64,000 nt of DNA from Ectothiorhodospiraceae bacterium. GTDB taxonomy: Bacteria > Pseudomonadota > Gammaproteobacteria > Nitrococcales > Aquisalimonadaceae. The position numbers were made by a program, and so were the translations under genes. The stretch lies in contig JAFIFU010000004.1 in the NCBI GenBank assembly GCA_020831885.1, positions 1-64,000 of the forward strand, in the 5' to 3' direction. Positions 44,324 through 53,432 of this stretch are shown here, one piece after another; the first letter of the stretch is position 1; every line of letters starts with the position of its first letter. The notes below the pieces were generated by a model. It made no database searches. It was not told where the DNA came from and was given only the letters and a program-made list of their open reading frames with translations.

Positions 44324-45708
44324 CGTCCCCGCCGCTCCAGTACCGCTTGCACATCAGTCCGGGCCCGGGCCAGCAGGGCCTGGGTATCCACGGTGTCCAG
44401 CACCGCTTTGACGGCCCGCTTCGGGCCGCCCGGCCCCCAGGAACTGCCATTGCGGAAATAGTCCTCGGCAACACGCCCCAGAATCCAGGTACTGGCGTAG
44501 CCCACGCCCCCCTGGGCCGTGGCGGTCAGCGCGGTGGACAGCCCGCCGCTGCCCAGCTTCAGCGCCGAGGAGAACAGACCGACGGTCCAGAGGCTGCCCA
44601 TGAGCGCCCCCAACTGTGTGATGATCACCGCCAGCAGGCGCCAGGATTCTCTGCGGGTGACGGGCAGACCGTAGATCCGCCCCAGGTGGGCGATCAGCCC
44701 CGCGTCCAGCGCCGCGGCCGCAGCCAGATCGGCGGCGGGCACCGGATTGAGGGCCACCGCCACCCCCTTGGCCAGGGCATAGTTATCGGTCACCCGGCGC
44801 GCCATGTCCCGGCGGAGCACGGTGATGCGCTCCGCCACCTGGTCGCTCAGCCGGCTGGCGAACAGGCCGGCATTCAATGCCACCAGCGCCTGCCCCTGAC
44901 CCTCGATGACCGCCCAGAGGCGTTCCACCAGGGCCTGGACATCCGGCGACCGGTGTTCCTGGCGCTCCCGCTCGCTGCCATCCGCCAGCACCTCCACCAC
45001 GGTGCGCGGCGCCGGGGCGGCGCTGGCGGCCAGCACATGCTCCGGGGGCAACAGGCCACTGGTGCGGCTGCGCAGGTGCTGCAGCAGGCGCCGGCACTCC
45101 GCCCCGGTGTAACGGTCCGCCTTGTTCAGCACCAGCAACACCGGACGGGCGTGGCCGGCAGCCGCCTGCAGCGCCGTCCATTCATTGCGCGTCAGGTCGC
45201 CCTCCACCACGAACAGCACCACATCCGCCATGGCGGCAGCCCGATGGGCCAGGGCCTCGCGCCCCTCACCGCCGATCTCGTCCAGTCCCGGGGTATCGCA
45301 CAAATGCACCAGGCCGTCGCTCACGGTCTTCCAGGCCTGGCGTTCGGTAACCACGGTCTCCCCGTGCAGCGGGCTGGTACTGAAGGCATCCCGGCCAAGC
45401 AGCGCGTTCAGCAGTGAGGACTTGCCCACGCTCACCCGCCCCAGCACGACAATGTCCAGTTGCCCGTGTTCCAGCCGCTCCAGCAACTGCTCCACAGCCA
45501 GGAAATCCGCCTGCAGGGATTGACGCACCTCGGCGGGAATGCGGGCATCCTCCAGCAGCCCGCGCAGGCTGTCGCGGACCTGCCAGAGGGGTTCGGATTC
45601 CCCTGCCGGCGGTTCAGTCGGCGGCGTCGGGCCTGTCGCTGACTCCGGCGCGTGCTTCTTCCACCGCGGTATGCGCCAGTTGTCGCGCAGGCGTTGCCAG
45701 ATCGTCAC
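44320..45708 (-). CDS. Era/dynamin-like GTPase with C-terminal DUF697-like region
   Basis: A 462-aa GTPase. G1 GRVSVGKSS is at 90-98, G3 DTPGLDE at 138-144, G4 NKAD at 195-198. A coiled region ~260-310 precedes a hydrophobic C-terminal part (LLAVIITQLGALMGSLWTVGLF) resembling the DUF697 tail of YcjF-type proteins. The start is GTG at 45708, inside the preceding GTPase gene (95-base overlap in another frame). Role unknown. Confidence 0.85.
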   Translation of the reverse strand: MTIWQRLRDNWRIPRWKKHAPESATGPTPPTEPPAGESEPLWQVRDSLRGLLEDARIPAEVRQSLQADFLAVEQLLERLEHGQLDIVVLGRVSVGKSSLLNALLGRDAFSTSPLHGETVVTERQAWKTVSDGLVHLCDTPGLDEIGGEGREALAHRAAAMADVVLFVVEGDLTRNEWTALQAAAGHARPVLLVLNKADRYTGAECRRLLQHLRSRTSGLLPPEHVLAASAAPAPRTVVEVLADGSERERQEHRSPDVQALVERLWAVIEGQGQALVALNAGLFASRLSDQVAERITVLRRDMARRVTDNYALAKGVAVALNPVPAADLAAAAALDAGLIAHLGRIYGLPVTRRESWRLLAVIITQLGALMGSLWTVGLFSSALKLGSGGLSTALTATAQGGVGYASTWILGRVAEDYFRNGSSWGPGGPKRAVKAVLDTVDTQALLARARTDVQAVLERRGR

Positions 45709-47113
45709 GGGTCAGTACCTCGAATTGCTCCAGCACGCGTTGTTCGTCCAGTGTGCCATCCTCCTCCAGCACCTGGATCAACGCCAGGCCGACGGTGCGG
45801 AACAACAGGCCGTAGGCCACGGCGTGGATCAGTCCCCCGGCGATGGTGCCGACGCCGGGGAACGCCTTGCAGGCATTGCCGGCGATCCCCATGATCACCG
45901 GCCGGGTGGTGCTGGCGCGGCCCTGCAAGGCCGCCAGCAGCCGATCGATCTGAACCGAACGCACCGGCACGTCGAACAACTGGCACAACTCCCGCACCAT
46001 GGCTGCGGCCAGCGCGCCCTGGATCAGCAGATCGGTCCCCGGCGCCACGGCGGCCAGGGCGCCCACCACGGCCCGGCGTGAATACCGCTCCACCAGGGCG
46101 TGGGCGGCATCCCGCCGCTGGCCGCGTACCGCCCGCTCCAGTTTTCCCGCCGCCAGCAGAAACACCGACTCATCCCGCAACGCCTTCAGCGCCGCCACAT
46201 CCCGGTCCAGCAGCCGCTGTAGCTCCCGGCGCAGTTCCGCCACCTCCGGCGGACGGGGCCGTTGCCGGGCCTCTTCGGTACCATCCGGCAACCGGCGCAC
46301 CACGGTTTCAGTACCACCGGCCGCAGCAAGCACAACCGGCACCTGGTCGCCCACCCGTTCCCGCACCCGGGACCGGATTGCCTGCATGTCCGCCCGCGTG
46401 TAGCGATCCGCCTTGTTCAGCACCAACAGCATGGGGCGGCGGAGATCCCGCAACAGCCCGAACCAGCGCCACTCGGTGCGGTTGAGATCGCCCTGGGCCA
46501 CGAACAGCACCAGGTGCGCGCGACGGGCCTCATCCAGGGCCAGGGATTCCAGTGCGGGGTCCAGATCCTGCAATCCGGGCATGTCCACCAGCCGCACGGC
46601 GTTGCCGGCCGGCGTTGTCCAGTCCAGGGTCTGCAGGCTGCGGGTGGTTCCGGCCAGCACGTCGCTCTCAAGCCGGGCACCGGGCAGCAGTGCCGAGAGC
46701 AGGGCCGACTTGCCGGTGCTCACCTCGCCGAAGGCTGCAACCGCCACCACACCGGCCTGATCCCGCCGATCCAGCTCCGCCAGCTCCGCCCGGGCGGCGG
46801 CCGCGTCCGCGCCGCGGTCTGCGTGGGCCCGGATGCGCCGCTCCACGGTTGTCCGGTCCACCGACGGCCGCTGCCGTTCCGGCGCCGGTACGGGACGCGC
46901 CAGCAGCAGGCGGCCCAGCATCCAGCCGATTCCTGCCAACAGGCCCAACACCCCACCAACGATCGTCCAACGCCGCCACGCAGGCTGTTCGGCCAGCAGG
47001 GCCTGGAACTGCAGCCATTGCACCAGCAGGACCAGCAGCAGAACGGCGGCCAGCAGCAGGATCAGCGCGAGCAGCGCCCAACGCCAGGCGCGGGGAAGTT
47101 CGGTCGGGATCAT
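45614..47113 (-). CDS. Membrane-anchored GTPase with DUF697-like C-terminus
   Basis: A 499-aa GTPase. Two N-terminal membrane helices (~11-33, ~50-70) are followed by G1 FGEVSTGKS (P-loop 129-136), G3 DMPGLQD near 177-183 and G4 NKAD at 233-236. The C-terminal stretch AVVGALAAVAPGTDLLIQGALAAAMVREL and DVPVRSVQIDRLL resembles DUF697. Both GTPases share NKADRYT, so they are paralogues. It opens the three-gene operon. A GTG at 47119 is an alternative start. Confidence 0.85.
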   Translation of the reverse strand: MIPTELPRAWRWALLALILLLAAVLLLVLLVQWLQFQALLAEQPAWRRWTIVGGVLGLLAGIGWMLGRLLLARPVPAPERQRPSVDRTTVERRIRAHADRGADAAAARAELAELDRRDQAGVVAVAAFGEVSTGKSALLSALLPGARLESDVLAGTTRSLQTLDWTTPAGNAVRLVDMPGLQDLDPALESLALDEARRAHLVLFVAQGDLNRTEWRWFGLLRDLRRPMLLVLNKADRYTRADMQAIRSRVRERVGDQVPVVLAAAGGTETVVRRLPDGTEEARQRPRPPEVAELRRELQRLLDRDVAALKALRDESVFLLAAGKLERAVRGQRRDAAHALVERYSRRAVVGALAAVAPGTDLLIQGALAAAMVRELCQLFDVPVRSVQIDRLLAALQGRASTTRPVIMGIAGNACKAFPGVGTIAGGLIHAVAYGLLFRTVGLALIQVLEEDGTLDEQRVLEQFEVLTRDDLATPARQLAHTAVEEARAGVSDRPDAAD

Positions 47114-47153
47114 GCGCACAGTCTATCCCCTGGACTGCGACGGTTCACAGGGC

Positions 47154-47167
47154 CATGGGAATAGATC
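47154..47167. repeat. Fragment of insertion-element end
   Basis: CATGGGAATAGATCATCCC is the right end of the element family cut off after GATCA. It lies just before the terminator. Confidence 0.5.
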
Positions 47168-47172
47168 ATCCC

Positions 47173-47202
47173 AAAAAAAGACGGCCCGGGGTTGCCGGGC
47201 CG
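47173..47202 (-). terminator. Rho-independent terminator of the acyl-CoA dehydrogenase operon
   Basis: On the minus strand CGGCCCGG and CCGGGCCG form an 8-bp stem around a five-base loop (47195-47202 and 47182-47189), followed by GTCTTTTTTT. It lies 41 bases beyond the stop codon of the acyl-CoA dehydrogenase at 47243. Confidence 0.88.
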
Positions 47203-47242
47203 AAAGGAGCTCTGACTGCAGGTCAGAGGAGAGAGACGGTCA

Positions 47243-48394
47243 TCACTCGGGCAAGCGCAGCACCTGTTTGGCCAGGATGTTGCGCTGGATCTCGTTGCTG
47301 CCACCGTAAATGGTGGTGGGCAGCGCACCAAAGTAGAGCGAGAGCAGGTCCACGGATTCGTCGCCGGCCGGCAGCTTGCCGGAAAGACCACCCTCGGCAC
47401 CGGCCGCCTGCACGGAAAGCGCGGCAATGCGGTCGAAGGTCTCCGTGGCCCAGATCTTGAGCCAGGACACGTCCGCACCCAGCGCCTCCCCGGCCCGGAC
47501 ACGGTCGGCGAAGGCTTCATAGGCCTCCGCCAGATCCGCCACATCCAGCTCCATACGGGCGAACTGATCCGCGAAGGCGGGATCATCATGCAAGCCGCGG
47601 GCGGTGGCGAAGGCATCCAGGCGGCCCAGCGCGTTCTGGGACTGCTTGGGGCTGCCCAGAAACAGGCGCTCGAAGCCGAGCAGCGCCTTGGCCATGGTCC
47701 AGCCCTGGTTGGGCTCGCCCACCAGATCGTTCTTGGGAACGCGGACGTTGTCGAAGAAGACCTCGCAGAACTCCTCGTGCCCGGCGATGTTGCGGATCGG
47801 CCGGATGGTGATGCCCGGCGTGTTCAGATCCACCAACAGAAAGCTGATGCCCTGCTGCTTGCGCTCCGCCTTGGGGTCCGTGCGCGCCAACAGGAAGATG
47901 TGGGTGCCATCCTGAGCCAGGGTGGTCCAGGTTTTCTGACCGTTCACCACCCAGTGGTCACCGGCATCGGCGGCCTCGGTGCGCAGGCTGGCCAGGTCGG
48001 AACCGGCGTTGGGCTCGGAATAGCCCTGCACCCAGATGTTCTCCCAGTTCAGGATTTTCGGCAGGTAATGCTGTTTCTGCTCTTCCGTGCCGTAACGGAT
48101 CAGCAGCGGCCCCACCATCACAACACCCTGGTCCGGGGCCCGTGCGACGCCGTAGCGCTCCTGCTCCTCGATGAAGATCAGTTGCTTGGACGGGTCCAGG
48201 CCGACGCCGCCGTATTCCTTGGGCCAGCCCGGGGCTGTCCAGCCGCGTTCGGCCTGCATCAGATACCAGTCCCGCACCTCATGCCAGCGCAAGCGGCGGG
48301 ACGGATAGCGCAGATGCTCCGGGTAGTTGGCCCGCAGGAAGCCCCGGATCTCGGCACGGAACCCGTCGTCGGACATGGCGTTCCAGTCTGTCAT
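47243..48394 (-). CDS. Acyl-CoA dehydrogenase (large-type)
   Basis: A 383-aa flavoprotein that introduces a double bond into an acyl-CoA. GYSEPNAGSDLASLRT, QKTWTTLAQDGTHIFLLART and the C-terminal TIYGGSNEIQRNILAKQVLRLPE are family marks. The ATG at 48394 follows GGGAGGAGCC; a longer open frame upstream is unlikely. It is downstream of a second, divergent-length dehydrogenase, and the two resemble heterotetrameric ACAD pairs of steroid or CoA-ester side-chain catabolism. Confidence 0.94.
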   Translation of the reverse strand: MTDWNAMSDDGFRAEIRGFLRANYPEHLRYPSRRLRWHEVRDWYLMQAERGWTAPGWPKEYGGVGLDPSKQLIFIEEQERYGVARAPDQGVVMVGPLLIRYGTEEQKQHYLPKILNWENIWVQGYSEPNAGSDLASLRTEAADAGDHWVVNGQKTWTTLAQDGTHIFLLARTDPKAERKQQGISFLLVDLNTPGITIRPIRNIAGHEEFCEVFFDNVRVPKNDLVGEPNQGWTMAKALLGFERLFLGSPKQSQNALGRLDAFATARGLHDDPAFADQFARMELDVADLAEAYEAFADRVRAGEALGADVSWLKIWATETFDRIAALSVQAAGAEGGLSGKLPAGDESVDLLSLYFGALPTTIYGGSNEIQRNILAKQVLRLPE

Positions 48395-48404
48395 GGCTCC
48401 TCCC

Positions 48405-49520
48405 TCAGGCGGCCCGGCGGCCCAACGCCCGATAGCGACGGCGGTGCCAGCCGGCATTGCCCAGCCAGGCGGACAGCACCAGCACCCGGCGCAGGTGGAC
48501 GCCCACATCCGCTTCCTCGGTAAACCCGATGGCGCCATGCAGTTGCACCGACTCCCGGGCGATCAGCTGCGCCGCATCGCCGGCCCGGGCCTTGGCGCGG
48601 CTGGCGGCACGCTTCAGTGCGTCCCGGGACGCGCCCTGCTGGAAGGCGCGAACCGCCTGGTTCAGCGCCGCCCGCATGAGTTCCCGCTGGATGAACAGGT
48701 TCACCGCCCGGTGCCGCAGCACCTGAAAGGAGGAAATGGGCACGCCGAACTGTTTGCGGGTGGCCAGGTAGTCCGTGGTGAGCGTGCAGAGCCGGTCCGC
48801 CAGGCCCAGCAACTCCGCACTGGCCACGGTGAGCCCGACAGCAATGCCGGTTTCCAGGGCCTCCAGAGCGGCATCGCCGGTGCACAGACAGGCATCGGCG
48901 GACAAACGGACCTGATTCAGCACGAGACCGGCGGATTCCGCACCGTCCACCTGACCCCGGGTCCGCACCTCCAGCCCGGCCGTCTCCCGCGGCACCAGGA
49001 ACAGCGCCGGCGCCCCGTTATCCATGGCGCTGACCACGAACACGTCCGCCTGGGCCGGAGTCACCAGACACTTGCCGCCGGTGACACGCACCTCGCCGTC
49101 CACCGTTTCGGCACGGCAATCGATCCGCGCCGCGTCCGGGTGATCCGTCTGTTCCTGCCAGGCCAGAGCCACCAGTGCGGTCCCATCGGCGGTGCGGGTC
49201 AGCAACTCCCCGGCGGCCGTGGAGCCCGTCAGAGCCAGCGCCGCCTGGGCCATGGCCTGCGCGGCCAGGGGCTCCGGCGCGCAACTACGGCCCAGTTCTT
49301 CCGAAACCACAGCCATTTCCGGGACACCCAGCCCCAGGCCGCCGGCCTCCTCGGGCACCAGAATGCTCATCAGCCCCAGATCCGCCATGGCCGCCCAGGC
49401 TTCGCGGTCCAGACCACTTCCGTCCATCAGCCGGCGCGCCCGGGCAACACCATCGTACTGTCGCGCGAAGCCGGCCACCGAGTCGGCCAGCATGCGGCGT
49501 TCGTCCTGTCGGTCCGTCAC
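48405..49520 (-). CDS. Acyl-CoA dehydrogenase-like subunit
   Basis: A 371-aa ACAD-fold protein. EEAGGLGLGVPEMAVVSEELGRS and TRKQFGVPISSFQVLRHRAVN and LHGAIGFTEEADVGVHLRR are visible. The N-terminal flavin-contacting segment is weaker than in its partner. It starts with GTG at 49520 after GGGAGGGGTC. The 10-base gap to the next gene makes a co-transcribed heteromeric pair likely. Confidence 0.9.
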   Translation of the reverse strand: MTDRQDERRMLADSVAGFARQYDGVARARRLMDGSGLDREAWAAMADLGLMSILVPEEAGGLGLGVPEMAVVSEELGRSCAPEPLAAQAMAQAALALTGSTAAGELLTRTADGTALVALAWQEQTDHPDAARIDCRAETVDGEVRVTGGKCLVTPAQADVFVVSAMDNGAPALFLVPRETAGLEVRTRGQVDGAESAGLVLNQVRLSADACLCTGDAALEALETGIAVGLTVASAELLGLADRLCTLTTDYLATRKQFGVPISSFQVLRHRAVNLFIQRELMRAALNQAVRAFQQGASRDALKRAASRAKARAGDAAQLIARESVQLHGAIGFTEEADVGVHLRRVLVLSAWLGNAGWHRRRYRALGRRAA

Positions 49521-49588
49521 GACCCCTCCCGATTCGCCGCAACGCCTGGCCCGGCATCACGGCGCGAATTGACTGTTTCCGCCATTAT

Positions 49589-49601
49589 GTACACTGTATA
49601 C
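49589..49601. promoter_or_regulatory. Near-palindrome in the divergent acyl-CoA promoter
   Basis: GTACAC-T-GTATAC is an inverted repeat with one mismatch, placed between the divergent acyl-CoA dehydrogenase and CoA-ligase operons. It may be the operator of an unseen GntR- or TetR-type regulator. GTATACAGT also occurs near 9155. Confidence 0.4.
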
Positions 49602-49739
49602 GGACAACGGTCAACGTGAAACTTGCTCCAAGCAAGCATTTGCCTCCACGATGACCGGTATCATGCTTAGGAATAAGCCTGGCGATCCGGATCACCCGCA
49701 CCGGGCCCGGCCATGCTCCGGAGGAGAGCCGACACTGCC

Positions 49740-51839
49740 ATGAACAACCTCAGCGCACTGTTTCAGCCGAAAGCCATTGCCGTGGTCGGCGCCTCGGGAG
49801 ATCCGTCACGCATCGGCGGCCGGCCCATCGCCTACTGCCAGCGGTTCGGTTTCCAGGGCACCATCTACCCGGTGAACCCCACCCGGGACACAGTGCAGGG
49901 ACTGCCGGCCTATCCGGATATCGACAGTCTCCCCGGCCAAGCGGATCTGTTCGTGCTGGCGATTCCGGCGGCGCAGGTGCCTGCCGCACTGGAGCGGGCC
50001 GCCGCCAAGGGCGCCAGAGTGGCCGTCGTGTTCTCCTCGGGCTTCGGCGAAGTGGGCGAGGCGGGCCGGCAGTTGCAGGCGGAGATTGACCGGGTGGTGG
50101 AAAAGACCGGCGTCCGGGTGCTCGGCCCCAACACGCTGGGGATCTTCTCCAACGCCTCCGGCATCGCCCCCACCTTCACCACGTTCCTGGAGGAAGTGAA
50201 GCCAGCTCAGGGGAATCTGGCCATTGTCTCCCAGTCCGGGGCTTACGGCGCCCACATTGCCATGCTGGCCTGCAAGCGCGGCATCGGCCTGAATCACTTT
50301 GTGGCCACGGGGAACGAATCCGACATCTCGGTGGCGGACTGCATCCGTCATTTCGCCGGCGACCCCACCGTGGGCGTGATCGCCTGCTATTCCGAGGGCA
50401 TCAAGGATGGGCGCGCCTTCCTGGAGGCCCTGCTGGCGGCCCGGGCGGCCGGCAAGCCGGTGGTTCTGATCAAGGTGGGGCGCAGCGCCGTGGGGCAGCA
50501 GGCCGCCCAGTCCCACACCGCATCGGTGGCCGGTGACGATGTGGTCTTCGATGCGGCGATCCGCTTCGCCGGCGCCGAACGGGTGCACACCACCCAGGCC
50601 TTTATCGATCTGCTCTACACGCTGAGCCGCCGCCCGCCGCTGGGCGGCCGCCGCCTGGGCGTGCTCACCATGTCCGGGGGCGCCGGCGTGCTCATGGCCG
50701 ATGCCGCATCCGATCACGGTCTGGAACTGACCCCGCTGCCCGAAGACGCCCGTGCCTGGCTGGACGAGCGCATCCCCTTCGGCTCCGCCGTCAATCCCGT
50801 GGACACCACGGCCCAGGCGGTGAACGACATGAACCTGGTGCGGGACGCCCTGCGCGTGATGCTGGAGCGCGGCGGGCACGACGCAGTGGTCAGCTTCTTC
50901 ATGAACTGGCCGGACAACCCCAGTATCGGGCCGGCGTTGAAACAGGCCATCGCCGAGGGCATCACCGGCTTCGACGACCGGACCGTGGCCATTGCCATCA
51001 ACGCCGGGGACGCCGTGAAGCGTGATTTCGACAAGGCCGGCATGCTGGTCTTCGAGGATCCGAGCTTTGCCGTGGACGCCCTGGCCGCCTCCGCCCGTAT
51101 CGGCGAACGGCTGCGTGAACCGGCTCCGCAGTTGCAAGCGCTGCAACCTGCCGGGGACGACGCCTCGCTGGCCGGTCTGGACGAGGCGGAGACGGCGGAA
51201 CGGATGCGCCGGGCGGGCATCCCCATGAGCGCCCTGGAAGTGGCCGGGGACGCCGACGCCGCCGCTGCGGCGGCCGACAGGCTGGGCTACCCGGTGGCGT
51301 TGAAGATTCTCTCGCCCGATGTCCTCCACAAATCCGACGTGGGCGGTATCGCCTTGAACCTCCAGGACGCCGAAGCCGTCCGCCAGGCAGCCCGGCGGGT
51401 GCTGGACACGGTGGCGCGGGACTGTCCGGACGCGGACCTGCGCGGACTGCTGGTGGCCCCCATGGCGGCGGACGGAACAGACCTGATTCTTGGTGGGCGC
51501 ATAGACCCGGTATTCGGCCCAGTCGTGGTCTGCGGGCTGGGCGGGGTCTTCGTGGAACTGTTCAACGACGTGGCCATCGAGATCGCCCCCGTGTCGGAGG
51601 ACCGCGCCCTGGCCATGCTGCGCCGGCTGAAGGCCTGGCCGATCCTGGACGGTGCCCGAGGCCGAACCAGGGCGGACGTACAGGCCGCCGCCGCCGCGAT
51701 CGCCGCCTTCTCCCGTTTCATCGCGGGCCACGCGGATCGTCTCAGCCAGGCCGAGATCAACCCGCTGCGCGTGCTGCCGGAAGGCCGCGGAGTGGTGGGG
51801 CTGGACGGTCTGATCCTGGCCGGGGACGGAACGGCATGA
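49740..51839 (+). CDS. ADP-forming acyl-CoA synthetase (acetate-CoA ligase family)
   Basis: A 699-aa fused ligase with CoA-binding Rossmann domain (VVGASGDPSRIGG), the succinyl-CoA-ligase-like domain with QSHTASVAG carrying the phosphorylated His, and a C-terminal ATP-grasp domain (YPVALKILSPDVLHKSDVGGI). It makes an acyl-CoA with ATP to ADP. GGAGGAGAG lies before the ATG. It heads the plus-strand operon of the divergent acyl-CoA locus. Confidence 0.92.
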   Translation: MNNLSALFQPKAIAVVGASGDPSRIGGRPIAYCQRFGFQGTIYPVNPTRDTVQGLPAYPDIDSLPGQADLFVLAIPAAQVPAALERAAAKGARVAVVFSSGFGEVGEAGRQLQAEIDRVVEKTGVRVLGPNTLGIFSNASGIAPTFTTFLEEVKPAQGNLAIVSQSGAYGAHIAMLACKRGIGLNHFVATGNESDISVADCIRHFAGDPTVGVIACYSEGIKDGRAFLEALLAARAAGKPVVLIKVGRSAVGQQAAQSHTASVAGDDVVFDAAIRFAGAERVHTTQAFIDLLYTLSRRPPLGGRRLGVLTMSGGAGVLMADAASDHGLELTPLPEDARAWLDERIPFGSAVNPVDTTAQAVNDMNLVRDALRVMLERGGHDAVVSFFMNWPDNPSIGPALKQAIAEGITGFDDRTVAIAINAGDAVKRDFDKAGMLVFEDPSFAVDALAASARIGERLREPAPQLQALQPAGDDASLAGLDEAETAERMRRAGIPMSALEVAGDADAAAAAADRLGYPVALKILSPDVLHKSDVGGIALNLQDAEAVRQAARRVLDTVARDCPDADLRGLLVAPMAADGTDLILGGRIDPVFGPVVVCGLGGVFVELFNDVAIEIAPVSEDRALAMLRRLKAWPILDGARGRTRADVQAAAAAIAAFSRFIAGHADRLSQAEINPLRVLPEGRGVVGLDGLILAGDGTA

Positions 51840-51891
51840 GTGATCTGCGGCCCGACGACAGGCCTGATCCGACAATCCCTGGGAGGCGTCC

Positions 51892-53049
51892 GTGACCTTG
51901 CGAAAGGCCTGCATTGCCGGCGTGGGGCTCACGCCCTTCGGGCGCCATGAGGGCTCCACCACGCTGAGTCTGATGGGTCAGGCCGCCGGCGCCGCGCTGG
52001 AGCATGCCGGGCTGGAGCGGGCCGATATCGACGGCCTGATCACCGGCTACTCCACCACCCATCCGCACCTGATGCTGTCCACACTGTTCGCCGAATACTT
52101 CGGGCTGCAGCCGGCCTATGCCCACGGCGTGCAGGTGGGCGGCGCCACCGGCCTGGCCATGGTGGACCTGGCCCGCCGGCTGGTGAGTGCCGGCTCCGCC
52201 CGGCGGATTCTGGTGGTTGCGGGTGAGAACCGCCTCACCGGTCAGACCCGGGACCAGAGTATCCGGACCCTGGCCCAGGTGGGGGACCCGGACCACGAGG
52301 TCCCCAACGGCGCCTCCGTCCCGGCCTATTACGCCCTGTTGGCGAGCCGTTATCTGTACGAAACCGGCTGCACGGAACGGGACCTGGCGGAACTGTCGGT
52401 ACTCATGCGCCGGCATGCGGGAACCTACCCCGGCGCCCACCTCACCAAGCCCATCGGCGTGGACGACGTGATGGATTCCAAGCCCATCGCCACACCGCTG
52501 AAGCAACTGGACTGCTGCCCCATTTCCGACGGCGCGGCGGCGGTGATCGTCGCCCGGGACAATGCCGTTCCGGCAGGTGTTGCCGCCGTCCGCATTGCCG
52601 GCGGTGGCCAGGCGCACACCCACCAGCACATCTCCATGGCGCCGGACCCGGTGGCCATCGGCGCCACCCGGGCGGTGGAGGCCGCGCTGACGGCAGCAGG
52701 CCGCCGGGTCGGCGACATGCAGTTGCTGACAATCTATGACAGCTTCACCGTCACCCTGGCGGAACTGCTGGAGGCCATCGGCGTGAGCCGCCGGGGCGAA
52801 TCCGCCGCGGATGCCCGGGATGGACGCTTTGCACTGGACGGCACCCTGCCCCTCAACCCCCACGGCGGCCTTCTGTCCTACGGACATGCCGGGGTGGCGG
52901 GCGGTATGTCGCACCTGGTGGAGGCCGTGCGCCAGCTCGGCGGCCGCTCCCCCTGCCAGGCAGCGGCGGCCCCCGGATTGGCCCTGGTTCACGCCGACGG
53001 CGGCGTGCTCTCGTCCCACGTGAGCCTGATACTGGAGAGCGGGGCATGA
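51892..53049 (+). CDS. SCP-2 thiolase-like protein lacking the usual active-site cysteine
   Basis: A 385-aa thiolase-fold protein. Where active thiolases have a Cys-Ala-Ser-Gly-type motif this one reads QVGGATGLAM, and the His motif is GHAGVAGGM in place of GHPxGATG. The fold is otherwise complete. GTG start after GGGAGGCGTCC. It overlaps the DUF35 gene as ATGA, and such pairs form heteromeric acyl-CoA aldolases or lyases in steroid side-chain catabolism. Confidence 0.86.
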   Translation: MTLRKACIAGVGLTPFGRHEGSTTLSLMGQAAGAALEHAGLERADIDGLITGYSTTHPHLMLSTLFAEYFGLQPAYAHGVQVGGATGLAMVDLARRLVSAGSARRILVVAGENRLTGQTRDQSIRTLAQVGDPDHEVPNGASVPAYYALLASRYLYETGCTERDLAELSVLMRRHAGTYPGAHLTKPIGVDDVMDSKPIATPLKQLDCCPISDGAAAVIVARDNAVPAGVAAVRIAGGGQAHTHQHISMAPDPVAIGATRAVEAALTAAGRRVGDMQLLTIYDSFTVTLAELLEAIGVSRRGESAADARDGRFALDGTLPLNPHGGLLSYGHAGVAGGMSHLVEAVRQLGGRSPCQAAAAPGLALVHADGGVLSSHVSLILESGA

Positions 53050-53402
53050 GCGAACCGGGTCGTCATACACTGCCGGAGGGCCGCCCACCGGAAGTCGAGC
53101 ACTGCGACCGGTGCCATCACCGCTGGTTGGCAAAGCGCGGTTTCTGCCCCCGCTGCGGCAACGACGACACCCGGATGGAAGCGGTACCCGGCGAGGCGGT
53201 GGTCCATGCCGTCACAGTGGTACACCGGGCTGTGCAGGAATCCGCCATCGGCCCGGCGCCCTACCGCATCGTGCTGGCGAAACTGGACACCTGCCCGGAA
53301 GTCACGATCATGGCCCTGGCGCCGGAGGCAGTGGAAATCGGCGAACCCGTCACCGTTACCCGGCACGGAGCCGACGGCGCCCCCTACCTGGCGCTTCCTT
53401 GA
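53046..53402 (+). CDS. DUF35 zinc-ribbon OB-fold protein
   Basis: A 118-aa partner of thiolase-like proteins. The zinc ribbon CDRCHHRW and FCPRCG lies near 19-38 and an OB fold fills the rest. It overlaps the thiolase-like gene by four bases, as in the Ltp2-DUF35 type pairs. It probably binds the CoA part of the substrate. Confidence 0.88.
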   Translation: MSEPGRHTLPEGRPPEVEHCDRCHHRWLAKRGFCPRCGNDDTRMEAVPGEAVVHAVTVVHRAVQESAIGPAPYRIVLAKLDTCPEVTIMALAPEAVEIGEPVTVTRHGADGAPYLALP

Positions 53403-53432
53403 GAAACGCTGCCCCTTCCGGGCAAACGCCCC

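Noticed and set aside
49806-51962. 718-aa antisense open frame opposite the CoA ligase
   Set aside because: It runs through the whole ligase gene in a shadow frame of GC-rich codons and shows no motif, while the plus-strand frame has intact domain signatures.
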